From Branchiostoma floridae (Eukaryota > Chordata > Leptocardii > Amphioxiformes > Branchiostomatidae), in contig NC_049985.1 of NCBI RefSeq assembly GCF_000003815.2, positions 5,776,929 to 5,840,928 on the forward strand: 64,000 nt of DNA, given 5' to 3'. Below, piece after piece: positions 12,301 through 23,400 of this stretch. Below the pieces are notes generated by a model, which was not told the DNA's origin, ran no database searches, and worked only from the letters and a program-made list of their open reading frames with translations. Each line of letters opens with the position of its first letter. The first letter of the stretch is position 1. The position numbers and the translations under genes are program-made.

Positions 12301-15300
12301 GAAAGTTTTCTCCTGTACTCGTTCATCAGTGCTTCTTCCCCTGTTAAGAAGGCAACCCGCCTGAGGATGTCTGACAAGTGGTACCCTTCTGACACGGAAA
12401 CTTCTAGTCGCTGAAACTTCGCCATTTCAGCGGGGGTTTGGATGAGGCTAACCTTAGGTTTGCTCTTAGTCTTGTCTCTTCCGAATGGAGTCTTACTTGC
12501 CCATGGCATGAAGCCGTCGAAGGCAAATCCACGAGGCGTAACCGAGTCAAAGAACCAGTCTTTGTCCGCGTTTTCTGATTGAAAATCATTAAGTGACGGG
12601 ATGGCCATGGCTGGGAGAATTGTTTCCCCGAGGTTGATTACTTTCAGGTGTAGATAGTGTGTGAGGTTAATGAAGTACCGCCGTGTGTCGTCATTGTCCT
12701 TCCCGCCCTCAATCAGAATGGCGAACTCCAGGTCAGAGTAGGGCGTGACCAGTTCTGTTGCCTGTGAGCCTAACCCGATGAATGCGTACTTACATGGAGG
12801 AGGACCGAGTTGGGTAATACATTCATGAACAAGGTCATGGATAAACCTTTGTCTATCTCGGGCAATGGTCTTGAATAGAGCCTTGACCGCGTCAGCTCGC
12901 TTGGCCTCAATTAGTTTCATACCTGGGTCATCCTCCTCATATTGATACGGATTATGTTCCTGATCAATGGCTTCTATTTGTGACTTTACACGGGCGCGCA
13001 TGTCCTCTAGTCGCTTCTGATGACGTATGGCCCTGTCAGACGGAATAGACTTGCTATTCACATTTGCAGCGTACAAGAGAAACCATCGCTCTATCTCCTG
13101 TAGTCTTCTTGCCACGCTGTGTCTGTTCCTGTCTGTTCTGGCCATGACTGCGTTGTACAGAGCTGCTGCCTGTGTGAATTTCCTACCTTCTTTTGTTGCT
13201 TTGCCTCGTCGGACGTAGACGTCACCCAGTCTGTACAGACATTTGGCCTCTTTACATCGGTCAGGTTTGTTAGGATCTACAGAAAAATGGTACTAATTAG
13301 CTATCATCAATGGGAAATTATCGAAAGTGTTTTAACAATTAAATATCTTGAACGAGGCAAACTCTGAATCTAGATATAAAACATAGCCTTAAAAGTTGTC
13401 ATTCTATATCTATATCTATTCTATACAAGAATCATATTGCAATACTGTAATGAAAGCATTATGGTGATTTCGTTTACTAGTAGCTTTTGGAATAAAATAT
13501 AAAGAATCTGACCTACATTGGCAGATGCATAGCAATACGACTATTAGTCTGCGTACACCTTCATCGTATTCACCGGTCTTTTGTTACCTTATTTTTGTCT
13601 TTCGCCGCGCTTCCGCGGCGAAAGGCAATCAGACCGATATTAGATTTCTGTCCGTCTGTCCGTCCGTCCGTCCGTCCGGGTCGACCATGCCATACCGTGC
13701 TAGCGAGATATTCTACCCTGCAGATTCGACGGTATGTAACGTTATGACATACGTATCGGCCTACCATGAATGTGCTGCTTGGTTTGCGGTCCATGCCATA
13801 TCGTGCTAGCGAGATATTCTACCCTGCAGATTCGACGGTATGTAACGTTATGACATACGTATCGGCCTACCATGAATGTGCTGCTTGGTTTCTGTATGGC
13901 TTATAAGCAGGAATTTGCAGAGACGGATGTGAACGGTGAGGATTTCTTCGTAAGATTGTATACAATTTATAAACTAACATGTTCGCTGTTTGGTTATAAT
14001 AAAACAGACCTTGTAGAGAACAGTTTGACATGTCATTTACTTTGTTTTATGGAAAATCACCGCTACAAAATCTAGAATTGTGTAAGATGCGTGCGCCGCA
14101 TCTGACATGGTGTGGGAGGGGGGCGTATTCGGAAATTTCTTACTCTAAGAAATTTCAGGCTATTTTCGTGTAACAAACTTCTTTCAGCAAAATACTGTAA
14201 GTTCATTTATGTTCGCGAGCACTTAATTTCGCGAGTTTGAGCAAATCGGGAGTTCGCGAGATCTTTGAGTTCGCGAGCGTGTGTTTCAATTATTTTTTCG
14301 AAAGTTACGTTACGATCATGTAGCGAGTGCCCCCCTCCCACCCACACCGCAACACTAGTCATGCCGTCAAAGGCGGCATTTACGCCAAACAGTTCATAGT
14401 TCCCCTTCAAACAATGTCTAAAGTTGGTGTACTCAATAAAAAATGTGTTTCTATCGAGCCACTGTCTCATTGTTGAGCTCATTTCGGCCGTGATTTGACG
14501 ACAGCGCACGGAACGCAACAGGGTCAATGACCTCTGTTATGTCGCAATCACATTTGCCGCATAGGCTGATGGGATACCCACGCCAAGCCAAGCGACGCGG
14601 GCGCCATTTTGAAATTTTTTCAGCGTGAAAGACGGCGCTAAGTTTTAAACTTTCAGCGTAATTTGTGGACACAAGTTGTACACAAGAAGGTGAAGAGTTT
14701 ATCTCTCCCATATTTGCAGTAGTTCTAACTTAGAATTATGAAACGGACGTCTTACTTTCGGCATGTAAGCGGAATTGTGTTTGTCACATGAAAAACATTC
14801 CCCGGCCGGCTGTTTGTTGTAAACCTGCTGCAATTCCATAGCCTTCCTTGTATTTGTAAAGACCAGTACTACTCAGTTTTATTTTTTGTTTCGTTCGTAA
14901 CTTGTAGAAATCTAGTAAAACTAGGACAATGTACTAAGTAAATTGTTATCGCAGCCATGTCACGGCGTGTACGTACTAGTAAACAAAGCCGACATGTCTC
15001 TTTTTTCTCCGTTCGCCAGTGGCACATTTCTATACAACAATGACTCTATGTATCGTATATGTGTTGAATTAACTTTTATTTCGGTTTGAAAAGAATAAAT
15101 GATCTGTTATCAGTTGAGTCTTGTCATTGGTATACGTTGCTATTATAGTAAACACGTAGTTCAGACTGGATCATTTGGACGGAAGGTGTGGGGAGGGGGA
15201 CGATGTTGAACATGCATGTTCGCGAGTAGATGACTTCGCGAAGAGAAGGTCTCAGCGAAATACGCGAACTTAAAAATCTCGCGAACTTAAATGAACTTAC

Positions 15301-18300
15301 AGATAGTAGCCCTCGGATGCGTTAAAAATAGAATTACCCACATTTAATTTATAATTTCGAAAGGGAAGATTCTGACCGAGCTCGACGGAGTGAGTCTGAC
15401 GCGTGACGTCACGACTCCGTCAAGTAAAAGCATAATTGCGTTACTAAAAGAAACGAAACGTTCCATTAAACATACCACGGACCTGTTTTAGTTTAAAATA
15501 TCTACCTTTCACATGATCTTGCCATTAAAAAAAATATTTCCATTACTGTATATGCCATGTTAATATTTTATGTTCAGTTGTTTATGGTGACAATACTTTG
15601 TTTGTTCTTGCAGAAATTCAGGACACATCTACTGATAAATTTGATTACTACAGTGCACTTTCATAAAACCCTGTTGTACTGTAACAGAGCCGTTCTTAAC
15701 AGCGAAACAATCCGAATAAAGTTAACATCATTCATGCAGTTGTGTTATTATACAGTTCTAGTAAAATATACTCTGTGAGAACCACTACCTTACTAAACAG
15801 TTATATAACCTAGCACTTGACCAAACTGTGCCAGAGCTGCCAACGTTGCAGACTTGGCACCCACGCTTGACCAAACTATGCCAAACAATTTTACCTACAC
15901 AATATAAGTAAGCGAAAGACTAGCTTTTTTCAGAAGCTCTTGTTTTAGAAGTTAAAAGTACGATGTGACTTTTTTGTCAGGAAACATACCGTGGATGAGT
16001 TTCAGAGCGGCCGCAAACTCCCGTTCTGCTGAGTCCAGCTTCCCGTCAACCTGTGCGCGGTCTCCTGTAGCCAGGTGTTTCTCGTATGACCTACAAAGTG
16101 AGAGGAACCTGTTTGAAATCTATTTCTTTTCCCATGTATATGAGAAACGGAATGGCATATATTCGTATATCAAGACGTCCCACCAAATGGCAAGAATTTC
16201 ATCACATGTTCATTGTACTTGTCGAGAAGAGCTAAGAAAATTTCTTTGAACCTGTATATACTGTACATAACATCAGTCATCTAAATCTACATCACGCCTA
16301 GTAGAAAATTAGCTTGCCCAATCATTGAGTCCATTTGAGCTCAACTGAAGATCACTTACACTTTTCACCCAAACAAAACACCAAGTCTTTGTTGTAGACT
16401 GCACAATTACATCATAGACGCTTTCCAAGTGAGGAATGTTGTGTGTCCATCTGCATTTGAGACCATATAGGGGGAACTAAAGGAGGAAATAAGTGCACAA
16501 CAAACCTATAGTCTGGAGCGTGTTTGGGCGTCAGGCTTGAGATGTAGTCACTCGGTGACCTATGAGATGACAGGATTGTTTTGATATTTAATTCATCTGT
16601 GCCAAAGCGCATCGTCAGTGTGAATTAAAAAAAAAGTATATATGTCCCAACGAAAGAGAACCACCAGAAGAGTCAGTGCCCCAGTAGAATTTTGAGACCG
16701 ATAAAATCTTAAGTTCTGTCGCATCCATATTTTCCACAATTGAATATGCATTGTGTAATCAGCAGTTTTAACAGACAGTGTTGTTGAAATAAAAAGAAAA
16801 CGGACATATCCGGCTAGCCCCAGTAGCGTTCCCCAAAATACTCTACTTCGATAGTGAAACGTTATATCTCTGGAGCCCGTAAGCCATTAGTCGGTAACTG
16901 ACACCGCAATACAATGTTATTACAAAGAGGAACAAGAAATATATGATATCTTTTAATTCATAGACTTGATAGACTATCACCAACATAAAACAAAATCAGA
17001 AAAGATAGCATTTGTTAACAAACAAAAAAATTATTATGGTCTAGGTAACTACTGCTCTGTTTATTTCTTACTCTTATTACTTTCACTTTTGACTTTTTGC
17101 TTCATAGTGTAATAGAGCACTAAAAGGGGTGTCTGCTACTCTACACGTAACCATGGTGACATCCGCCTGTTCCAGGTCATTGACCTTGTTTGTTTGGAAC
17201 GGAAGAAAGGGGAAATCACCAGTTTTCCCTTCCATGAACAAGGTAAACGTAATAACCAACCCTGTGCTTACATGAACTTGTGACCCTTTGCATCAGCGAT
17301 GACGTCAGTGCTTGATGACGTCACTGGGAAGTCCCTTGACAGATGTGCCTTTTGGTGCCTTTGACCTTGTTTGAACTTTGGACCCTTATATCATACAAAT
17401 CATAATAAACCAGATTTCATATTAGCATGGCTACTTATCTTCACGTTGGGTAAGCAACATTATGAGGAACTATAAGTTGGCATGAACACAACACAGCTTT
17501 AACAATATTTCCACCGAAAGTGAATGAATTTTGATTCCCAGCTGACTGTTGTTGCTAAACATACTGCACATGAAATTTATTGTGCTATGGAGATCACTAA
17601 CAAGATATGACATTGATGAATATGGGCCAAGGAAAGGTGATAGAAAAAGACAACACCAGAGAAATGTCCCTCGAGGTTTGGGACAAATTACCGTTTTATT
17701 GCTGCGACCTGTACTTAACGTTTATCCAGTGAGTTAATATACGTACAATAACAATATTCATCCATTCATTCATTCATTCATTCATTCATTCACTATATTC
17801 GTCGATTTCAGTCGATTTTTTCCCCTTAAAAATGCCATAGGAAAAGAAAATTTAAATGTACCTTATTTCCAGGTCTCTGTATGCCTTGTCTGATTTTCGC
17901 CGTGTACAATAAGCGGTGAATGAGCGCCACTGTGCCCTGTACTCTCTCACACCGTGCCAGTGCAGTGTTGTACAGAGCAGCAGCCTTGGTCAAGCATGTC
18001 GTGTCTCTAGTTTCTGTTCCTCTTTTCAGGTAAACGTCACCGAAACTCTTGATCGCTTCCGTCTCTAACAAATTGTCCTCGTTTATGACACCTTCTACCA
18101 TTAACTTGGTATATTCAATCAGCACAGAGTCATTGTGACGTCCAAAAGTCAACTTTCGATCCAGGTGTAGAAATTTCTCAGCCACCTTGGCAGGCGAAGA
18201 CATTTTCTCGTCGTTGGTCTGGGGCTCATACTCGTAATCAACAGGGATTGTTCCTCTTTTCCCCACTCGTTGTTTCTCTGCATACAAGTAACGGTTTTCC

Positions 18301-18586
18301 AAACTTTCTCCCATATCTGCGTCCTTACACCGGAGCAGTGCAGCCCTGTACAACAGCATGGCCCTGTCGTACCTTAGTACGTTTTTGTCGAGTTTTCCTT
18401 TCTCCAAGTTCACGTCTCCCAGACTTTTCAGCACCTCCAGTTCCGCACACCTGTCCATGTTTGCCATAGCGTCGAACAGGGCACGGAGGTAGTCTGTCTC
18501 CGTACGCACCAGCCCGACTCTCCTGGCCTTGGCGTCGGCCTCGCCAAGTTTCTCACAGACCCTCAACATTTCAACACTGAATGCTT
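9336..18586 (-). CDS. Nucleotidyltransferase-TPR repeat protein (GlnD/DUF294-like NTase domain plus 17.5 TPRs)
   Basis: Exons in gene order: 18586-17862, probably 16559-16506, 16090-15990 and 13276-9336 (TAG stop). The last three join in frame (phases 2, 2, 1). The first ends in phase 0, so one small exon between 17862 and 16559 is probably missing, and the start codon lies upstream of 18586. The first exon (241 codons) and the start of the last encode TPR-like helices ([32 protein letters not shown], each followed by AALYN or LLYRAAL). A nucleotidyltransferase domain follows: IGLGSQAT (near 12765-12785) and YSDLEF (12723-12740) fit hG[GS]-x10-DhE of the Pol-beta superfamily, closest to the N-terminal domain of PII uridylyltransferase-like proteins. 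The C-terminal 750 residues are 42-residue TPRs of kinesin-light-chain type (NLGxSWxELGDxKKAIxYxEQSLTM). No signal peptide or membrane segment is seen in the parts read, so a cytosolic protein is likely. Substrate and function are unknown. The Met at 13145 is internal, because the frame stays open upstream to the splice acceptor at 13277. Confidence 0.85.
9339..11632 (-). repeat. 126-bp coding tandem repeat array (17 full TPRs and one partial)
   Basis: Each unit is 126 bp (42 codons) and ends in a conserved link of the form YGDNTAHPxIAxSL. I count 17 full units plus a last partial unit ending EKKEDS. One unit (about 10325-10450) is 44 residues long through an insertion in the link (DNVNTPHQ). 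The two adjacent units around 9690-9940 are nearly identical at the DNA level, pointing to recent unequal crossing-over or gene conversion. Confidence 0.9.
13597..13914 (+). repeat. Dispersed repeat with GC hairpin head and (TCCG)n
   Basis: It starts with CTTTCGCCGCGCTTCCGCGG, which folds into a GC hairpin with the following CGAAAG. It continues with a (TCCG)n microsatellite and the shared segment GCTAGCGAGATATTCTACCC. A second genomic copy lies at 28597-28829. In this copy an internal block of about 104 bp is duplicated in tandem (13683-13787 and 13788-13891). Confidence 0.8.
14075..15960. repeat. Older dispersed repeat, split by a later insertion
   Basis: The outer parts 14075-14194 and 15303-15960 match, in the same order and orientation, the single stretch about 31850-32643. 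Shared pieces are CTCTAAGAAATTTCAGG-like near 14150, GAAACGAAACGTTCC near 15448 and the end piece TACACAATATAAGTAAGCG. The interruption at 14195-15302 has its own inverted ends. Confidence 0.65.
14195..15302. mobile_element. Non-autonomous DNA transposon, ~1.1 kb, with terminal inverted repeats
   Basis: The left end begins CTGTAAGTTCATTTATGTTC and the right end finishes AACTTAAATGAACTTACAG, an imperfect inverted match. Sub-terminal regions are rich in repeated TTCGCGAG on the left and CTCGCGAA on the right. The flanking bases ATA on both sides (14192-14194 and 15303-15305) look like a target-site duplication. No transposase frame is visible; internal frames of 86-106 codons look incidental. 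Confidence 0.75.
17300..17323. promoter_or_regulatory. Pair of perfect CRE motifs (TGACGTCA)
   Basis: TGACGTCA occurs at 17300-17307 and again at 17316-17323, inside a direct repeat GATGACGTCA spaced 16 bp. CRE motifs bind CREB/ATF factors. It lies within an intron of the TPR gene, so a regulatory role is only a possibility. Confidence 0.3.
17755..17792. repeat. (CATT)n microsatellite
   Basis: About eight successive CATT units in the TPR gene intron, next to the donor-side end of exon 17862-18586. Confidence 0.9.
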
Positions 18587-19910
18587 CTGTAAGGAAGACC
18601 TTAAATCATTTCGGTATGATAAAATCTTGACTTCAACCACTTCTTGTCCGTCCTTCCTTGTACGTATCAAGTTGTAGGCATGCGCATGGTAGCGGTGCAG
18701 TCATTTCCGGGTACGCGTTGAACTTGTGCCAAGTTAGTTACATCATCTTCTGAAACTGGACAAATAACAATCGGAAGACCAAATATAGAAGTCAGTTTGC
18801 TACAACGTCCCTTTAAAAGCTACGGTAACCTAATTCCAAGCAGATGTTGGGTGAAAAACGTCAGTGACGGCCGGGCACAATCCACGACATCGCGGTAAGG
18901 AGAGGAATCAAGCGACAAAACGTGTAACAACTTGAGGATTTTATTGTATAAAGGCTGAGATGAGGCAATTTGTAGACAAAGCGTTAAAAAGTAACTTATA
19001 TAATCTGAACATCAGCCGTTTAACAACTGATGTTCAGCTTATATAAGTCTCTAACGTTAAAGTTCCATTCTCTTTCCGTAACACCATATGAATGGTCAAC
19101 ACCATACAACATATGAAAAGTACAAAGCACTATTTCCAAGGATGGAAAAGGTTCTACTGAATAATTGCTTCTCAACAAATCACTGAAAACAACAACACAT
19201 AAGACAGAAATAACGTTACAAATATCAAGCAACAACAATGGTGAAACGCACAAAACTCCGCCAAGTTCTTGTTCAAATCATGTCAACACCTGCTTCACGA
19301 TAACCGTTACCTTCCTGATTGGACGGACTATATAATTTAATTCATTACTGTAAATCTTGAATTGTTCACGATACTTTTATTTTTGCAGTTACTTAATGCG
19401 AATTCTCGTTTCCAATGTTACTGTTGCACTGTTAGTGTTACTACACATTTGTCTTACAGAACTGTTTCGACCATGAACGCCAAACGCGAAAGCTTCATTT
19501 CATGCCTCCTACGGCGAAATCATGTCTCTGATGAAATAAAGTGATTTACCGTAATACAAATTTTGAATTAGGCCATGTTAATTGATGCGAGCGTGCGAAT
19601 AAAAAATGTTTGGCAAAAAAACCTTGCCTTCACTATAAAAGTCTAAGTAGTCAGGAAGGACTGAAGCCACCAAATAATAGATTCTAAGTACATGTAGAAA
19701 TAGATTTAGAGTAAATGTTATTTCCCGTTCATCTATAAATATCATCAATTCTTATTCGTTGTTGTTCTTTCACATCTTCTTCTTTGGCCTTGGGATTCTA
19801 CGACATTGACATTAGTATACATTTTCCGATATTTCTTTGCAATCTACGGCATGTATTTGCTCATTTTGCAGCTGCTCTGTACGATTCACTATGGATTTAC
19901 AGTATAGTGA
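18322..19910. repeat. Segmental duplication, left copy
   Basis: This 1.6 kb block matches 24971-26633 in the same orientation. The match includes the first recognised TPR-gene exon from RCKD back to its splice acceptor, the upstream intron, and an inserted miniature element (19344-19555). It flanks the C-type lectin gene on its left side. This copy keeps the open coding frame and is presumed to be the parent. Confidence 0.85.
19344..19555. mobile_element. MITE with ATTACTGTAAATC ends
   Basis: Inverted ends ATTACTGTAAATC and GATTTACCGTAAT enclose about 212 bp. A copy sits at the matching place in the second segmental duplicate (26044-26250), so the insertion predates the duplication. The ends resemble those of 51309-51520 and 54158-54331. 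Confidence 0.7.
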
Positions 19911-20405
19911 CTAGTGGAAGGGCTGCCAAAAGTGTGACTTAACCTGGTTAACCAAGGACCTTGTGTCCTTGGGTGAAGACGCCAAATGAAAATTTATTGT
20001 AGAAAATCTATAAAAGTATACGTTAACGTTAAACTCTTACGTGTGTTTACTGTCTAAATGTTGTGTGACGAACACGGGAAATTTCAGACGAAGAAAAAAA
20101 GACAAATTTTGTTTTTCCCTTTAGGTGCATATATGATGATATATGTGATGGGTTTCCAAACATAATCAAGTAGGTAGAGTGTGTTTGAAATTGTTTTCGA
20201 TACCTCTCTTTCAATATGCAACAAACAAACAAACAAAGAAAACGATTACGTGTGTATCTGATTTGTCTGGTAACGTGCGTTGTTTGTTACTCATGAATTT
20301 CTTTCATCTTTGGTGTCTAGTTTCTTCATATTTCACATTTTATTTCGCACCTCGCCCGGCGCAGGACGTGTATTTTTGCTGTGCAGAAACCTAACAAGTT
20401 GCACC

Positions 20406-23400
20406 ATGCCGGGAGGGCAACAGCAGTCCCAAACTGGTGACACAGGTAAATATGTTTTTGAAAATATATTTTCTCTACATATGTCAGCGGCCTGGGGGAT
20501 TTGTTTAAAAATATCCATGTAATGACAACTCTAAGGTTTGAAATTACCCAGTGCCGGGCTATTTTACATTGTCATTCTTCCCAATAGCATTTGTCAAGGC
20601 ATGAAGCTTGGAAGGTGCATTTTTATGGCAGTATTTTCTGTATCCCCGAGGGGTGCGTAAGTGGTAGGTGCCCCCCACTACCTCGCCATGTGGATCAAGT
20701 GCGAACCCCGCTTGTGGAATGGTGTAATGAGGGGTGAATTCGTCACCATTTCTGACGGTGAAGTAAAGCCCCGTATAGGGGGGGAGGGGCATCGGGTCTT
20801 AAGTTCGTCCTTAGTACGTCCCCAACATACATATCGAGAAGAGCAGGTGCGTTTGGCTGAAAACATTTGGAACCCGGCATCGCTGCTCAAGATGAAACGC
20901 ACAATTAAAAGCCATAAAATGTATGCAATATTGTGATATCGTACAATTTAAGGTAACCACGATGATCAAGCAATGTTTTCTCTCAAAATTATGTTTTTCT
21001 TGAACCCAGATTCTAATTTCCAAACTCGTCACTACGTTTACTGTGATGTCATCACAAGTCATTTTTGGATTCCCATGCGACAAAAAAATAACTTGAGTTT
21101 GAAGAATGGCTCTCTGATGGCGCAATGTACAATAACAGGAGATGGGTGCCAATTTGCCACGGTTGCGCTTGTGTTCTTCATAAAATGATTCTACCACAGT
21201 TAATGGATATATCATGATTTTGTTTGATTTCATAAAACCTTGTGACTGTTCTTCTAAATTCATATCGTTGGCGCCATTTTAATTTAATTTTCCTCCAGGC
21301 ACCACACCCACGCAGCAGCAGCAGACTGATTGGCGGTCCATTGCGGACGCCGCTGCGAATATACCCAACAATTTGTACGTCTCCAGAGCAGGTAAAACTT
21401 TGTAATCCTGGTGTACATGTACTGCTGCTGTCTTTTGTTTGTTTGTTTGTTTGTTTGGTTGGTTGGTTGGTTTATTTCTATTTATCCAGGGGTACATGTC
21501 GCATGGCTGGCGTTTTTCTAAGATCCCTGGGCGACCCCGTACATACATTCAACATAACAGTAATCGATAACAATATCAAATCAAATAAATGGTAATGCAG
21601 CAAGAATCAACAAATATTAACGCAAGTTAACTAAAGACAAAATAAGGCAAATCAATTGTACAACGTTAATCCTAATATAACTCGAAATCGTCAATTTTCC
21701 TCTCCCTGTTGGGTCTGGTCACATCCGCCGTGCGAATGTAGAACGATTAAAGACTGACGATTAAAGACTGATTGCATTCGTCCTGCGATTGTCGTATGGC
21801 ATTCCCGAGAAAGTCGTACAGGTGTCGTACAAAATTCAGTTGTCCGGTTACGAAAAGGAGTGTCTTAGAAGCTTGTCGGCGCGGCTTGTCGGCGCGGTTG
21901 ATTCTGTCAAAATTATACATCAGAATCGTACGACAATCCACGACGAATGTTAATGTGTTGTTACCTCTCGTTAGGATAATATCTCGACTGCAATACAGAC
22001 CAATCTGATTCCTAAAACAATCCAATTTAAAATCATCAAACGTCAACAAACGGGCCGGAAAGTTAAAAGAGCACACAATGGAATGATTAAGACGTTTCTC
22101 TTCAGACAGACCGATTTGTTTCAAGGAAAACATTTTGTGCCAAGGCATCAAATCTTGTGTTTCCGGTAACCCCATCGATCCCAGCCTTTATTTTGCTCAG
22201 CCACTGACCAGGGACATCAAATCTTCGCACTGACTCCTGAGTAATGAGTTTTCCAGCATGTTCGATTCTCCTCATTCCTGATACAAAAAAAAAAGATCCA
22301 CCAATATCAGGTCCCCTATATGTTGACTACAACAGACCCAATTAATTCTCGCGGCGCCATGCAATTTTGGCTTTGGGGTTTGTTGTGTTAGTCAGCTTAG
22401 TAGCGACATGCTCGAGGTGATAGTCACAAAACTGCATAGAAGTGAGTGAATCTGTAATTTCCAACACAAAAATTGGACTTATCCAAAATTTCGACTGCCC
22501 AGCTCTAGTCTTTGGCAGTCGTTGTCATCCCTTGACAAAGGCTGGAGTTGGACAGTTAAAAAGTCCGACTTTTGTGTTGGAAATTACAGTTCAACGAATC
22601 AAAAAGCATCCCTTGCTTTAGAACCTCTTACTTCTAACAGACCGCACGTATGCAGTTGAAGCAAGTGGCCGCGGTGCTCTCGGTAGCTTCATCCGCTCCC
22701 ATAAGAGCTGTATTACTGGTGGCATTGCCGTGCTGCTTAGCCTGGTCGCGGTGGGATTTGCCCCCCTGACTTTCATCAACAAAGAGGTAAACACTCTTGT
22801 AACTCGAATTGCCAACTGTTTGCTGAAACTATTTCTTTTTGGGTCTTTCTTTAAAGTCTATCAATACACTTTTCCTCATTTTATTTCTTACATTTGGTGT
22901 TCTGTATTTCTGACATTCGTTAAAAGGAAATATCTCAACTGTCCACCACTGTTGACGCGTTGAAGCGCGGCCAAGACGACATGCTCCAACTGTCCACCAC
23001 TGTTGACGCCTTGAAGCGCGACCAAGACGACATGCGCCAACTGTCCACCACTGTTGACGCCTTGAAGCGCGTCCAAGACGACATGCGCCAACTGTCCACC
23101 ACTGTTGACGCCTTGAAGAGCGACCAAGACGACATGTCCACCACTGTTGACGCCTTAAACCGCGACCAAGACGACATGCCCACTACTGTTGACGCCTTGA
23201 AGCGCGACCAAGACGACATGCGCCAACTGTCCACCACTGTTGACGCCTTCAAACGCGTCAAAGACGACATGCGCCAACTGTCCACCACGGTTGACGCCTT
23301 GAAGCGCGGCCAAGACGACATGTCCACCACTGTTGACGCCTTGAAGCGCGACCAAGACGACATGTCCACTACTGTTGACGCCTTGAAGCGCGACCAAGAC

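Larger units (their letters stand above)
13277..15989 (-). other. Intron of the TPR gene, filled with repeats
   Basis: Bounded by the donor at 15989 and the acceptor at 13277 on the minus strand. It contains a hairpin-headed dispersed repeat (13597-13914) and an inverted-repeat transposon (14195-15302) inserted in an older repeat (about 14075-15960). No exon was seen in it. Confidence 0.7.

Noticed and set aside
13145-13145. Met at 13145 as the start of the NTase-TPR protein
   Set aside because: The frame continues upstream to a splice acceptor at 13277 and joins exon 16090-15990 in phase, so this Met is internal.
14207-14711. Minus-strand frames inside the 1.1 kb transposon as a transposase
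   Set aside because: Too short (86-106 codons) and without DDE or other transposase motifs that I can see.
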